A stretch of 64,000 nucleotides of DNA from Gordonia liuliyuniae. GTDB lineage: Bacteria; Actinomycetota; Actinomycetes; Mycobacteriales; Mycobacteriaceae. The stretch spans positions 825,421 to 889,420 of the forward strand of contig NZ_JAKKOT010000003.1 in NCBI RefSeq assembly GCF_021739025.1, read 5' to 3'. Positions 14,658-23,177 of this stretch are shown here, piece by piece. The position numbers and the translations under genes were made by a program. Positions within the stretch are counted from its first letter, which is position 1. Each line of letters opens with the position of its first letter. Under the pieces are notes generated by a model that saw only the letters and a program-made list of their open reading frames with translations, did no database searches and was not told where the DNA came from.

Positions 14658-16279
14658 GCTTTCGCTCGCGCGGAGCGTTCGGCCTGGCGCGTGGGTTCGG
14701 TGCGCTCGTTCCGCTCGTATTCACGGCTGTCGTGTTCGCGTGGCCGCTCGGCGTTCTAGTGATGCGTGCCTTCGACGACGACGACGCGACCACGCTCACC
14801 CAGTCGTGGTCGCGGACCGGGGCGCTGGGCCTGCTGGGCGTCACCGCGTTGCAGGCGGCGGTGTCGGCGGTGGCGGCGCTCGTCGTGGCTGCGCCGATCG
14901 TCTGGCTGCTGTCCAGGGCGAAGCTCCCGGGAACGAGCCTGCTTCGGGTGATCGTCACGCTGCCATTCGTGCTGCCGACCGTCGTCGTCGGTGTCGCCTT
15001 CCGCGCCGTGTTCGACGGTCCGCTCGCGTTCCTCGGCGTCGAACAGGGGTGGACGTCGATCATCGCGGCGCACACGTTCCTCAACGTCGCCGTCGTCGTG
15101 CGGGTGGTCTCGGCAGCCTGGCAACGGGTGGATCCGCGGCAGGTCGCGGCCGCCCGCGCGCTCGGGGCGTCGCCGACCAGGGCGTTCCTCGACGTCGTCG
15201 CGCCCCGACTGCTGCCCGCTGTTGCGGCTGCATTCGCGCTGATCTTCCTGTTCTGCTCCACCAGTTACGGTGTCGTCGTGATCCTGGGCGGCGGCACCGC
15301 ACGCACCCTGGAGACGGAGATTTACCTGCAGGGCATCGGTTACGCGAGACTGCCCGATGCCGTCGCGCTGTCGGTGCTGCAGATCGGCGTGGTGTTGGCG
15401 GCGCTCGCCGTGGCGCGACTGCTCGGATCGGCTCGCGTACCGCAGAGCGGGACGACCTCGCACGCCGAGCGTCCCCGTGGCATCGGGTGGATCGCGGTGA
15501 TCGCCGTCCTCGGGTGGATCGGTGTGTGGCTGGTGCTTCCGATCGCGACGCTCGTGGTCCGATCGTTGCGTCCCGGTGGACACTGGGGTCTGGTCGGCTA
15601 TCGGGCGATGTTCGACGACACCTACGGCGAGTCGGCCGTCGCGTCCCTGCGGTATTCGGTGACCAGCGCCTTGCTGGCGACAGCGATCGCTGTCGTCGTC
15701 GGACTGCTCACCGCGGCCACGCTGACCAGAGGCGGTGGATTGGTGGCCCGCGCCGGCGCAGTCCTGGCGATCCTGCCGTTGGGGATCAGCGCGGTCACCC
15801 TCGGATTCGGGTACACGCTGGCGTTGGCCGAACTGCCCTACGAGGTGGCGGCGTCGCCGCTGATCGTCCCGTGCGTGCAGGCGTTGATCGCGATCCCGGT
15901 GGTCGTCGGCGTCATGGTGCCCGCCCTCGAACAAGTGCCCCAGCGGCTGCGGGACGCGGCCGCGACACTCGGTGCTCGGGGCCCACGCGTGTTCGTCACC
16001 GTCGACCTTCGGCTCACCGCGAAGTCGTTGGCCGCGGCCGCCGCGTTCGCGTTCGTGATGGCGATCGGCGAGTTCGGTGCGACGACGTTCCTGGCCCGGG
16101 CCAACACGACGACGCTGCCGGTCCTCATCGGCTCACTGATGGGTCGACCCGGCGCCGACAACTACGCGGCAGCGATGGCCGCGTCCGTCCTGCTCGTCGC
16201 GGTGAGTGCGGTGGTCGTCGCCGCCGTCGAGTTCGCGGCGCGCACGAGAACCGGTGACAGGAGGCGCAAGCGGTGCTGA
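14621..16279 (+). CDS. ABC transporter permease, double-domain (thiamine/iron type)
   Basis: A 552-residue membrane protein with about twelve hydrophobic segments in two halves. Each half carries the EAA loop that contacts the ATPase: AAARALGASPTRAFLDVV near residue 185 and DAAATLGARGPRVFVTVDL near residue 445. This fused arrangement is that of ThiP/FbpB-type permeases. The start at 14621 overlaps the binding-protein gene; GTG 14633 is an alternative. It overlaps the downstream ATPase by seven bases, so all three genes form one operon importing thiamine or a related small ligand. Confidence 0.85.
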   Translation: MAHAVARDGETLSFRSRGAFGLARGFGALVPLVFTAVVFAWPLGVLVMRAFDDDDATTLTQSWSRTGALGLLGVTALQAAVSAVAALVVAAPIVWLLSRAKLPGTSLLRVIVTLPFVLPTVVVGVAFRAVFDGPLAFLGVEQGWTSIIAAHTFLNVAVVVRVVSAAWQRVDPRQVAAARALGASPTRAFLDVVAPRLLPAVAAAFALIFLFCSTSYGVVVILGGGTARTLETEIYLQGIGYARLPDAVALSVLQIGVVLAALAVARLLGSARVPQSGTTSHAERPRGIGWIAVIAVLGWIGVWLVLPIATLVVRSLRPGGHWGLVGYRAMFDDTYGESAVASLRYSVTSALLATAIAVVVGLLTAATLTRGGGLVARAGAVLAILPLGISAVTLGFGYTLALAELPYEVAASPLIVPCVQALIAIPVVVGVMVPALEQVPQRLRDAAATLGARGPRVFVTVDLRLTAKSLAAAAAFAFVMAIGEFGATTFLARANTTTLPVLIGSLMGRPGADNYAAAMAASVLLVAVSAVVVAAVEFAARTRTGDRRRKRC

Positions 16280-17292
16280 CTCTGCGTGATGTGTCGGTCC
16301 GATACGGGTCCGATGAGGTGGTGCACGGCGTCGACTGGGAGGTCGGCGGCGATGCGCTCGTGACGGCGTTGCTCGGGCCGTCAGGGTGCGGAAAGTCGAC
16401 GCTGCTGCGTGCGATCGCCGGTCTCGAGCCCGTGGCGTCGGGGACGGTCGCATTCGACGGCGTGGACCTACATGCGATCCCGGTGCACCGCAGGGATTTC
16501 GGGGTCGTCTTCCAGGACGGCCAGCTGTTCCCGGGGCGCACCGTCGGGCAGAACATCGCGTACGGCCTGGCGCGCCGCGGCGTCTCGCGTGCGCAGGCTC
16601 GGCAGCGGGTCGCCGAGTTGCTCGATCTCGTCCAACTGCCGGGTGCGGCGGACCGACGGGTCACCGAACTGTCCGGCGGGCAGGCACAACGGGTCGCAGT
16701 GGCGCGAGCGCTGGCTCCGCGGCCGCGTCTACTGCTCCTCGACGAGCCGCTCGCGGCCCTCGACCGCAGACTCCGCGACGACCTCGCCGTCGCGATCACG
16801 GACATCGTGCGCGACTCCGGCACCCCGACCGTGGTCGTGACCCACGACCACGGCGAAGCCGCGATGATGGCGGACGTCGTCAGCGTGATGCGCGCCGGAT
16901 CGATCGTCGACACAGCGGCGCCGCAACGACTCTGGCGCCGTCCCGCGAACGAGTGGGTGGCGCGGTTCCTCGGCGCCACCGACATCGTCGACGGCGTCAT
17001 CGGTTCGGCTGCGCTCGCGACGGCGTTCGGCGCGATCGAGATCGACGCCGATCTCGCGGACGCCCCCGCAGGCCCGTGCCGCGCCGCGCTGCGTCCCGAC
17101 TCGCTCCGGGCCGACCGCGACGACGCGGGGCGTGCCGTCGTCACCCGTTCGGCACCGCTGATCGGCACCTGGCGGGTGCAGGCGGTCATCGACGGCCGGG
17201 CCGTCGACGCGGTGTCCGATACCGCTGTCGCCGTCGGCGATCGCGTGTCACTCACGCCGATGCCCGAACGGATCGGCGTGGTCCGGGGATGA
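16273..17292 (+). CDS. ABC transporter ATP-binding protein, thiamine/iron type
   Basis: A 339-residue ATPase with Walker A GPSGCGKST, Q-loop VFQDGQLFP, signature LSGGQAQRVAVARAL, Walker B LLLLDEPLAALD and switch His in VVVTHDHGEA. About 110 residues after the nucleotide-binding domain form a TOBE-like regulatory end (RAALRPDSLRAD). GTG start at 16273 is preceded by AGGAGG and overlaps the permease stop. It energises import through the fused permease. Confidence 0.9.
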   Translation: MLTLRDVSVRYGSDEVVHGVDWEVGGDALVTALLGPSGCGKSTLLRAIAGLEPVASGTVAFDGVDLHAIPVHRRDFGVVFQDGQLFPGRTVGQNIAYGLARRGVSRAQARQRVAELLDLVQLPGAADRRVTELSGGQAQRVAVARALAPRPRLLLLDEPLAALDRRLRDDLAVAITDIVRDSGTPTVVVTHDHGEAAMMADVVSVMRAGSIVDTAAPQRLWRRPANEWVARFLGATDIVDGVIGSAALATAFGAIEIDADLADAPAGPCRAALRPDSLRADRDDAGRAVVTRSAPLIGTWRVQAVIDGRAVDAVSDTAVAVGDRVSLTPMPERIGVVRG

Positions 17293-17693
17293 GCGGGAGG
17301 ACCGTGGTGGCGGGCGCGATCTACGCCGACGACGGGCGCCTGCTGCTGGCGCAGCGCGCGTATCCACCGGAACTCGCCGGGCTCTGGGAACTGCCCGGCG
17401 GGAAGGTCGAACCCGGCGAAACGCTCGATCAGGCGCTCGTGCGTGAACTGTGTGAGGAATTAAACGTCGACGTCCGAGTCGGTGTGCGGCTCGAGGTGTC
17501 GGTTCGCCTGAAACCGGGGCTGGACATGGTTGCCGTCCGCGCCCGGATCGTCGCAGGCATCCCGGACACGACCGAGCATCTCGACCTCCGCTGGGTGGAC
17601 GCCGACATGTTGAACGCGATGGACTCGCGCGGAGAGATCGTGCCGAATGATCGGGCGTGGATTCCGGAACTGCTCGCTGACCTGCGTGAATAG
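17289..17693 (+). CDS. Nudix hydrolase, MutT-like
   Basis: A 134-residue protein with a Nudix box GKVEPGETLDQALVREL-CEELNV that fits the GX5EX7REUXEEXGU pattern except for Asn in place of the last Gly. The N-terminal VVAGAIYADDGRLLLAQR and the following QR-Y-P-P-ELAGLWELPGG resemble MutT/8-oxo-dGTP diphosphatases. ATGA overlap with the ABC ATPase stop shows it is the last gene of the importer operon. Substrate could also be a thiamine diphosphate-related compound given its neighbours; this is inference. Confidence 0.8.
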   Translation: MSGRTVVAGAIYADDGRLLLAQRAYPPELAGLWELPGGKVEPGETLDQALVRELCEELNVDVRVGVRLEVSVRLKPGLDMVAVRARIVAGIPDTTEHLDLRWVDADMLNAMDSRGEIVPNDRAWIPELLADLRE

Positions 17694-17707
17694 TGGGCGA
17701 TCGGCGC

Positions 17708-17884
17708 TCAGGCCGCACGCGCCTTCTTCAGTGCCTTGGTGGCCTTCTTCTTCGACATCGAGTCGCAGTCGATCTTGCTCATGCGGTGGATGACGACCGG
17801 GCAGCGCAGACACCGCGTCGATTTGCGGCAGCACTTCTTCTTCGGCTTCATACTCGCGACTCGGGCGGGATCCTTCTTCCCCAT
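17708..17884 (-). CDS. 58-residue Lys/Cys-rich small protein
   Basis: A short open frame begins with MGKKDPARVASMKPKKKCC and ends KKARAA. Of 58 residues, about sixteen are Lys and five are Cys (CC, then CxxC as CLRC, then one more), so it could bind zinc or nucleic acid. The length, good codon third-position GC and clean stop make it likely to be real. It is divergent from typA. I recall similar small basic proteins near typA in related genomes, but I cannot verify this here. Confidence 0.6.
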   Translation of the reverse strand: MGKKDPARVASMKPKKKCCRKSTRCLRCPVVIHRMSKIDCDSMSKKKATKALKKARAA

Positions 17885-17998
17885 GCGTCGAGTTTAGCTC
17901 AGCCTAACCACATCGACCTAACGGTGAAATCGCTTCCGACGGGACCGTGCCGCTACCCTTACAGGGTTAAAAGTCCGGGCCCGATGAAAGAGACCTTA

Positions 17999-19906
17999 GT
18001 GAGCGCAGTCCCCAACTTCCGCAACGTCGCGATCGTGGCGCACGTCGACCACGGCAAGACCACCTTGGTCGACGCGATGCTGCGTCAGTCCGGTGTGTTC
18101 GGTGAACGAGCCGAACTCGTCGACCGCGTCATGGACTCCGGTGACCTCGAACGCGAGAAGGGCATCACCATTCTCGCGAAGAACACCGCCGTGCACCGCC
18201 GTCAGCCCGACGGCTCCGAGTACGTCATCAACGTCATCGACACCCCCGGTCACGCCGACTTCGGCGGTGAGGTGGAGCGTGCGCTGTCGATGGTCGACGG
18301 TGTCGTTCTCCTCGTGGACGCGTCGGAGGGGCCGCTTCCGCAGACCCGCTTCGTGCTCCGCAAGGCACTCGCCGCGTCGCTGCCGGTGATCCTGGTCGTC
18401 AACAAGACCGACCGGCCCGACGCACGCATCGGCGACATCGTCACCGAGTCGCAGGACCTCCTGCTCGACTTGGCGTCCGACCTCGAAGACGAGGCCGCCG
18501 AAGCCGCCGAACTCGCACTGGAGCTTCCGGTGCTGTTCGCGTCCGGTCGCGCGGGTATCGCCAGCACCGTGCAGCCCGCCAACGGCGACGTGCCCGCGGG
18601 GGAGAACCTCGATCCGCTCTTCGATGTGCTGATCAACAGCGTTCCCGCACCGAAGGGCGACGTCGACGCGCCGCTGCAGGCACACGTCACCAACCTCGAC
18701 GCGTCGCCGTTCCTCGGCCGTCTCGGCCTGGTCCGCATCCACAACGGCACCCTCCGCAAGGGGCAGCAGGTGTCGTGGTGCCGCGACGTCGACGGCGAAC
18801 CGGTCATCGAGAAGGCCAAGATCACCGAACTCCTGGTGACCCTCGGTGTGGACCGCGCGCCCGCCGAGGTCGCCGTCGCCGGTGACATCGTCGCAGTCGC
18901 GGGTATGTCGGAGATCATGATCGGCGACACCCTCGCCGACCCGGAGAATCCGATTCCGCTCCCGCGCATCTCGGTCGACGAACCCGCCATCTCGGCGATC
19001 GTCGGCACCAACACCGCACCGCTCGCGGGCCGCGTGAAGGGGCACAAGCTCACCGCGCGCATGGTCAAGGACCGTCTCGACAGCGAGCTCATCGGCAACG
19101 TGTCCCTCCGCGTGCTGGACATCGACCGCCCCGACGCGTGGGAGGTGCAGGCTCGCGGTGAGCTCGCGCTCGCCATTCTCGTCGAGCAGATGCGTCGCGA
19201 AGGCTTCGAACTGACCGTCGGCAAGCCGCAGGTCGTCACCCGCAAGGTCGACGGTAAGACGTACGAGCCGTTCGAGCATCTGACGATCGACGTTCCCGAG
19301 GAGTACCTGGGCGCCGTCACTCAGCTGCTGGCCGCCCGCAAGGGCCGCATGGACCAGATGAACAACCACGGCAGTGGCTGGGTGCGCATGGAGTTCGAGG
19401 TGCCCTCACGCGGCCTCATCGGTTTCCGTACCGACTTCATGACCGAGACGCGCGGCACCGGCATCGCCAACGCCGTGTTCGCCGAGTACGGCCCGTGGGC
19501 GGGCGAGATCCGCGCCCGCCACACCGGGTCGCTCGTCTCCGACCGTGCAGGCAGCGTCACCCCGTTCGCGATGATCCAGCTCGCCGACCGCGGCACGTTC
19601 TTCGTCGACCCGGGCGACGACACCTACGAGGGCCAGGTCGTCGGCATCAACCCGCGGATGGAAGACCTTGACATCAACGTCACCCGCGAGAAGAAGCTCA
19701 CGAACATGCGTCAGTCGTCGGCCGACGTCATGGAGACACTCGCCAAGCCGATGGTCCTCGACCTCGAAGCCGCGATGGAGTTCTGTGCCGCCGACGAGTG
19801 CGTCGAGGTGACGCCCGAGGTGGTGCGCGTGCGTAAGCTGCACCTGGATGCCTCGACTCGTGCGCGTGAGCGCTCACGCGCCAAGGCACGCGACCAGAAC
19901 TCGTAA
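17999..19906 (+). CDS. typA: ribosome-associated GTPase TypA/BipA
   Basis: A 635-residue translational GTPase. G motifs are AHVDHGKTT (G1), EKGITI (G2 region), DTPGHADF (G3), NKTDRPDAR (G4) and SGRAG (G5), followed by the domain II, III and BipA C-terminal region ([38 protein letters not shown]). It binds ribosomes and is used for growth under stress and for ribosome assembly at low temperature. GTG 17999 has an AAAGAGA ribosome site; ATG 17984 is a weaker alternative. Followed 34 bp later by lpqW, as in M. tuberculosis Rv1165-Rv1166. Confidence 0.93.
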   Translation: MSAVPNFRNVAIVAHVDHGKTTLVDAMLRQSGVFGERAELVDRVMDSGDLEREKGITILAKNTAVHRRQPDGSEYVINVIDTPGHADFGGEVERALSMVDGVVLLVDASEGPLPQTRFVLRKALAASLPVILVVNKTDRPDARIGDIVTESQDLLLDLASDLEDEAAEAAELALELPVLFASGRAGIASTVQPANGDVPAGENLDPLFDVLINSVPAPKGDVDAPLQAHVTNLDASPFLGRLGLVRIHNGTLRKGQQVSWCRDVDGEPVIEKAKITELLVTLGVDRAPAEVAVAGDIVAVAGMSEIMIGDTLADPENPIPLPRISVDEPAISAIVGTNTAPLAGRVKGHKLTARMVKDRLDSELIGNVSLRVLDIDRPDAWEVQARGELALAILVEQMRREGFELTVGKPQVVTRKVDGKTYEPFEHLTIDVPEEYLGAVTQLLAARKGRMDQMNNHGSGWVRMEFEVPSRGLIGFRTDFMTETRGTGIANAVFAEYGPWAGEIRARHTGSLVSDRAGSVTPFAMIQLADRGTFFVDPGDDTYEGQVVGINPRMEDLDINVTREKKLTNMRQSSADVMETLAKPMVLDLEAAMEFCAADECVEVTPEVVRVRKLHLDASTRARERSRAKARDQNS

Positions 19907-19940
19907 ACCGGGCAGGGTTTGTGATCGGAAAGGTGCGTGG

Positions 19941-21875
19941 ATGACCGGCACGGGAGGTTCGGTGCTGCGTTCTGCAGACGGTTTCCGGCGTTCTGCAGGT
20001 CTGCGACGCGTCGCCGCGCTGGCCGTGGTCGGCGTCGTCGGATTCGGGTCGACCGCGTGCATGGCCGATCCTCCGCCGCCGGTCCGGGAGACGCTCCCGA
20101 CGACGACGCCGAACGAGTACCCGGACGAACGCACCGTGTACGTGGCGACCGACTCCATCGGGTCGGGGTTCAATCCGCACATCGGATCGGACCTCGGCTC
20201 GGTGACGACGGCGGTCGCCGCGCTCACCCTGCCGAGTGCGTTCCTGCCGGTGCAGACCGACGACGGCGTCCAGTGGCAGCGCAACGACGCTCTGCTCACG
20301 TCGGCGGAGGTCACGTCGACCGACCCGTTCGAGGTGACGTACAAGATCGTCGACGACGCGCAGTGGTCGGACGGGCTGCCGGTGACCGGCGACGATTTCG
20401 CCTATCTGTGGCAGCAGATGTCACGGCAGCCGAACGTCGTCGGGGCCGCAGGCTACCGAGCGGTCAAGAATGTGGAGACCGGCAGCGGCGGCAAAGTCGT
20501 CACCGTGACCTTCGCTCAGCCGTACACGGCGTGGCGTGAACTCTTCACATCGCTGCTACCCAGCCACAGCCTCCGGTCCGAGCAGGCCGGCTTCCAGACC
20601 GGGCTGGACAACGGGAAACCGGTGACAGCCGGACCTTTCGCGATCTATTCGATCGATCGGTCGCGCGACGAGGTGCGGTTGATCCGTAACGACCGCTATT
20701 GGCGCAAGCCGCCCGAAATCGACCAGGTCGTCTTGCGCCGCGCCGGTACCGCGCCGCAGATGGCGCAGACAATCCGCAACGGCGACTCGACGATGGTGTC
20801 GTTGACCGCGGGCCCGGCGTCGGCAGCCGAAGTCGGGGCCATCCCCGGAGTCACGACGATCCGTCGTCCGATGACCCGCGGCCTGACCGTCAACATCAAC
20901 ACGCGGTCGCAGACGATGACTTCGCTGCCGTTGCGCCGAGCGATTCTCGGGATGCTCGACAGTGGACTCATCCGGGCCGCGGCGGCAGGCGACACCGTGG
21001 TGACGCCGTTCGCGAACACTGTGTACGCCCCGTCCAACCACGGTTACCGCGCGGTCGATCGCGCCCGTCAGTCGCCGCGCGAGGTGCTGGAACTGTTGGC
21101 CTCGGTCGGTTACCGTCCCGGTGTCCCCGCGCCGGAACCGCCTCCCGCCCCGGTGACGTCCGGTGAGTCGACGACCCCACCGTCGACGTCGACGCCTGCG
21201 CCGAGCGACGTCCCGGGTCTGCCGTCCGGGGTCGCCCCGATCAGCAAGGACGGCGACGATCTCGTGGTGCGGATAGGCGCGGTCAACTCGGACGAACAGA
21301 TCATGTCGTCGGCCGAGACCATCGCCGACCAGTTACGGGCCTCCGGTGTCCGGGCGGTGGTGCAGGGAATGTCGAACACCGAACTGTACGGAGCGGCGTT
21401 GCTCAACGCCCGGGTCGACCTGGTGGTCGGCTGGACCGGGATGGGCGGCGACCCGGCGACGTCACTGGCCTCCCAAGTGGGCTGTGAACCGCCGACGGCC
21501 GGCACCGAGGCAGGCGAGCACACCGAGGACGCCGAGGGCGACGGTGACGCAGACGAAAGCGTTCTGCCGACGAAGCCGAGCGCCTCGTCGACGAGTCGGG
21601 CTCCGGCGGGAGGCAGCCTCAGCTCGTACACCGGGAACATCTCGGGGCTGTGTGATCCGGAGCTGATGTCCCTGGCCACCGAAGCGATGAGCTCGGACGA
21701 TCCGGCACCCTATTTGACTCAGGCGGAGACGGTCCTGGCCGATCAGGCCGTCTATCTGCCCATCTACCAGGATTCGGTGTTCGGTGCCGCCACCGACAAG
21801 ATCGTCGGTGTGTCTCTCGATGGTGCGCCGCAGGTTGGTGTGTTCGGCGACGCCGTCCGCTGGGGTCTCCGGTGA
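19941..21875 (+). CDS. lpqW: LpqW-like lipoprotein (ABC peptide-binding fold)
   Basis: A 644-residue lipoprotein: hydrophobic signal ending GSTAC (lipobox) at about residue 40, then a family-5 solute-binding fold (VYVATDSIGSGFNPHIGSD, WSDGLPVTGDDFAYLW, GPFAIYSIDRSRDEVRL). In mycobacteria LpqW is not a transporter subunit but directs phosphatidylinositol-mannoside flux to lipoarabinomannan. Two Pro/Thr/Ser/Glu-rich spacers interrupt the fold at about 410-440 and 525-560. The stop overlaps mshB by four bases (GTGA), and the order typA-lpqW-mshB matches M. tuberculosis. Confidence 0.85.
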   Translation: MTGTGGSVLRSADGFRRSAGLRRVAALAVVGVVGFGSTACMADPPPPVRETLPTTTPNEYPDERTVYVATDSIGSGFNPHIGSDLGSVTTAVAALTLPSAFLPVQTDDGVQWQRNDALLTSAEVTSTDPFEVTYKIVDDAQWSDGLPVTGDDFAYLWQQMSRQPNVVGAAGYRAVKNVETGSGGKVVTVTFAQPYTAWRELFTSLLPSHSLRSEQAGFQTGLDNGKPVTAGPFAIYSIDRSRDEVRLIRNDRYWRKPPEIDQVVLRRAGTAPQMAQTIRNGDSTMVSLTAGPASAAEVGAIPGVTTIRRPMTRGLTVNINTRSQTMTSLPLRRAILGMLDSGLIRAAAAGDTVVTPFANTVYAPSNHGYRAVDRARQSPREVLELLASVGYRPGVPAPEPPPAPVTSGESTTPPSTSTPAPSDVPGLPSGVAPISKDGDDLVVRIGAVNSDEQIMSSAETIADQLRASGVRAVVQGMSNTELYGAALLNARVDLVVGWTGMGGDPATSLASQVGCEPPTAGTEAGEHTEDAEGDGDADESVLPTKPSASSTSRAPAGGSLSSYTGNISGLCDPELMSLATEAMSSDDPAPYLTQAETVLADQAVYLPIYQDSVFGAATDKIVGVSLDGAPQVGVFGDAVRWGLR

Positions 21876-22744
21876 CCGGCGGCGGGCGCCTGCGCCTGCT
21901 CCTCCTGCATGCGCACCCGGACGACGAATCGATCATGACCGGGGGAGTCATCGCCCGCTACCTCGCCGAAGGCGTCGACGTCCGCGTCGTCACGTTCACC
22001 CTCGGTGAGGAAGGCGAGGTGATCGGCGACCGGTGGGCCCAGCTCGTCGCGGACGGCGGAGCCGACCAATTGGGCGGGTACCGGATCGGCGAGCTCACGG
22101 CCGCGCTCGCAGCGGTGACGCCGGACGGGGCGACGCCGCCGGAGCCGCGATTCCTCGGGGGAGCGGGCAGGTGGCGCGATTCGGGGATGGCCGGGACGCC
22201 GTCGGCCGAACACCCGCGTGCTCTGTTCCAGGCGTCGCAGGCCGATCTCGTGGCCGCGGTGCGCGCCGAGCTCGATGCGTTCGAGCCGCATGTCGTGGTC
22301 ACCTACGACGAGGCGGGCACCTACGGCCATCCCGACCACAAGAGAGTTCACGAGGTCTCGGTGGCGGCGCTCGCCGAGTCGGCGGCGCAGACCGGATTCC
22401 CGCGCAAGGTGTACGAGTCGGTGACCCGACGTTCGACGCTCGACGCGGGCCTCGCGTCGATCGGCGAACTGCCGGACGGCTGGCGGATGCCGGAGCCCGG
22501 CGAGCTGCCGAGCTACCCGGACGAGACGATCACGGCCTCAGTGGACGTCTCCGCGGTACTCGACCATAAGGTCGCGGCGCTCGCCGCCCACGCCACCCAG
22601 GTGATCGTGGCGCCGACGCGGACCGAGTACGCGCTGTCGAACCTCATCGCGCAACCGGTGTCGCCGGTCGAACACTTCATCCGCACGGATGCGGGGCCGC
22701 GCGTCGGCGGTGTCGAGGCTGACCTGTTCGAGGGACTGCGATGA
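21872..22744 (+). CDS. mshB: N-acetyl-glucosaminyl-inositol deacetylase, mycothiol biosynthesis
   Basis: A 290-residue zinc deacetylase of the LmbE/MshB family. Zinc ligands are in AHPDDES near the start and HPDHKRVH near residue 154; [15 protein letters not shown] and GGYRIGEL are family features. It removes acetyl from GlcNAc-inositol, the second step to mycothiol in the cytosol. GTG at 21872 overlaps the lpqW stop (GTGA). It is followed, with a four-base overlap, by the small membrane protein gene. Length matches mycobacterial MshB. Confidence 0.92.
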   Translation: MTGGGRLRLLLLHAHPDDESIMTGGVIARYLAEGVDVRVVTFTLGEEGEVIGDRWAQLVADGGADQLGGYRIGELTAALAAVTPDGATPPEPRFLGGAGRWRDSGMAGTPSAEHPRALFQASQADLVAAVRAELDAFEPHVVVTYDEAGTYGHPDHKRVHEVSVAALAESAAQTGFPRKVYESVTRRSTLDAGLASIGELPDGWRMPEPGELPSYPDETITASVDVSAVLDHKVAALAAHATQVIVAPTRTEYALSNLIAQPVSPVEHFIRTDAGPRVGGVEADLFEGLR

Positions 22745-23094
22745 GCGTCGGCGACCGGGTCGAACTCGGCGTCCTCACCGTGTGCGGATTCGTCCTCGCG
22801 ATTCTGACGGTGTTCTTCCTGAACGTCCGGATCGGCGCGGTGCCGGTCCCGTTCACCGTGGTCGTCGCCGCGATCGGCACGACGCTGCTTCTGCGACTCA
22901 CGTCGGCGATCACCGAGTCGTCGTGGCGGTACGCACCGCTCATCGTGTGGACGGCTGTCGTCCTCGTCGCTGCGGTCCCGGGGATCAACAGCAACGGTCC
23001 GCTCATCGGCGACTGGCGCGTGCTGCTGCTGCTCCTCTGCGGGCTCGGCGTCCCGGCCGCCACGACTTACATGTCCCGGCTGAACAACCTGTAG
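22741..23094 (+). CDS. small membrane protein, Rv1171 type
   Basis: A 117-residue protein with four hydrophobic segments ([66 protein letters not shown]). No catalytic motif. It overlaps mshB by four bases and sits before fbiC as Rv1171 does in M. tuberculosis. Function unknown. Confidence 0.8.
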   Translation: MSVGDRVELGVLTVCGFVLAILTVFFLNVRIGAVPVPFTVVVAAIGTTLLLRLTSAITESSWRYAPLIVWTAVVLVAAVPGINSNGPLIGDWRVLLLLLCGLGVPAATTYMSRLNNL

Positions 23095-23177
23095 GCGCCG
23101 GGCCGGCCGAGGCGTTCGGTCCACCGAGACCCCCGCCCGAAAACCACGCTCGCGAAGTCGTGTCTACCATCGAACAG

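Noticed and set aside
17996..19369. 457-codon minus-strand frame
   Set aside because: Antisense to typA; composition typical of high-GC shadow frames.
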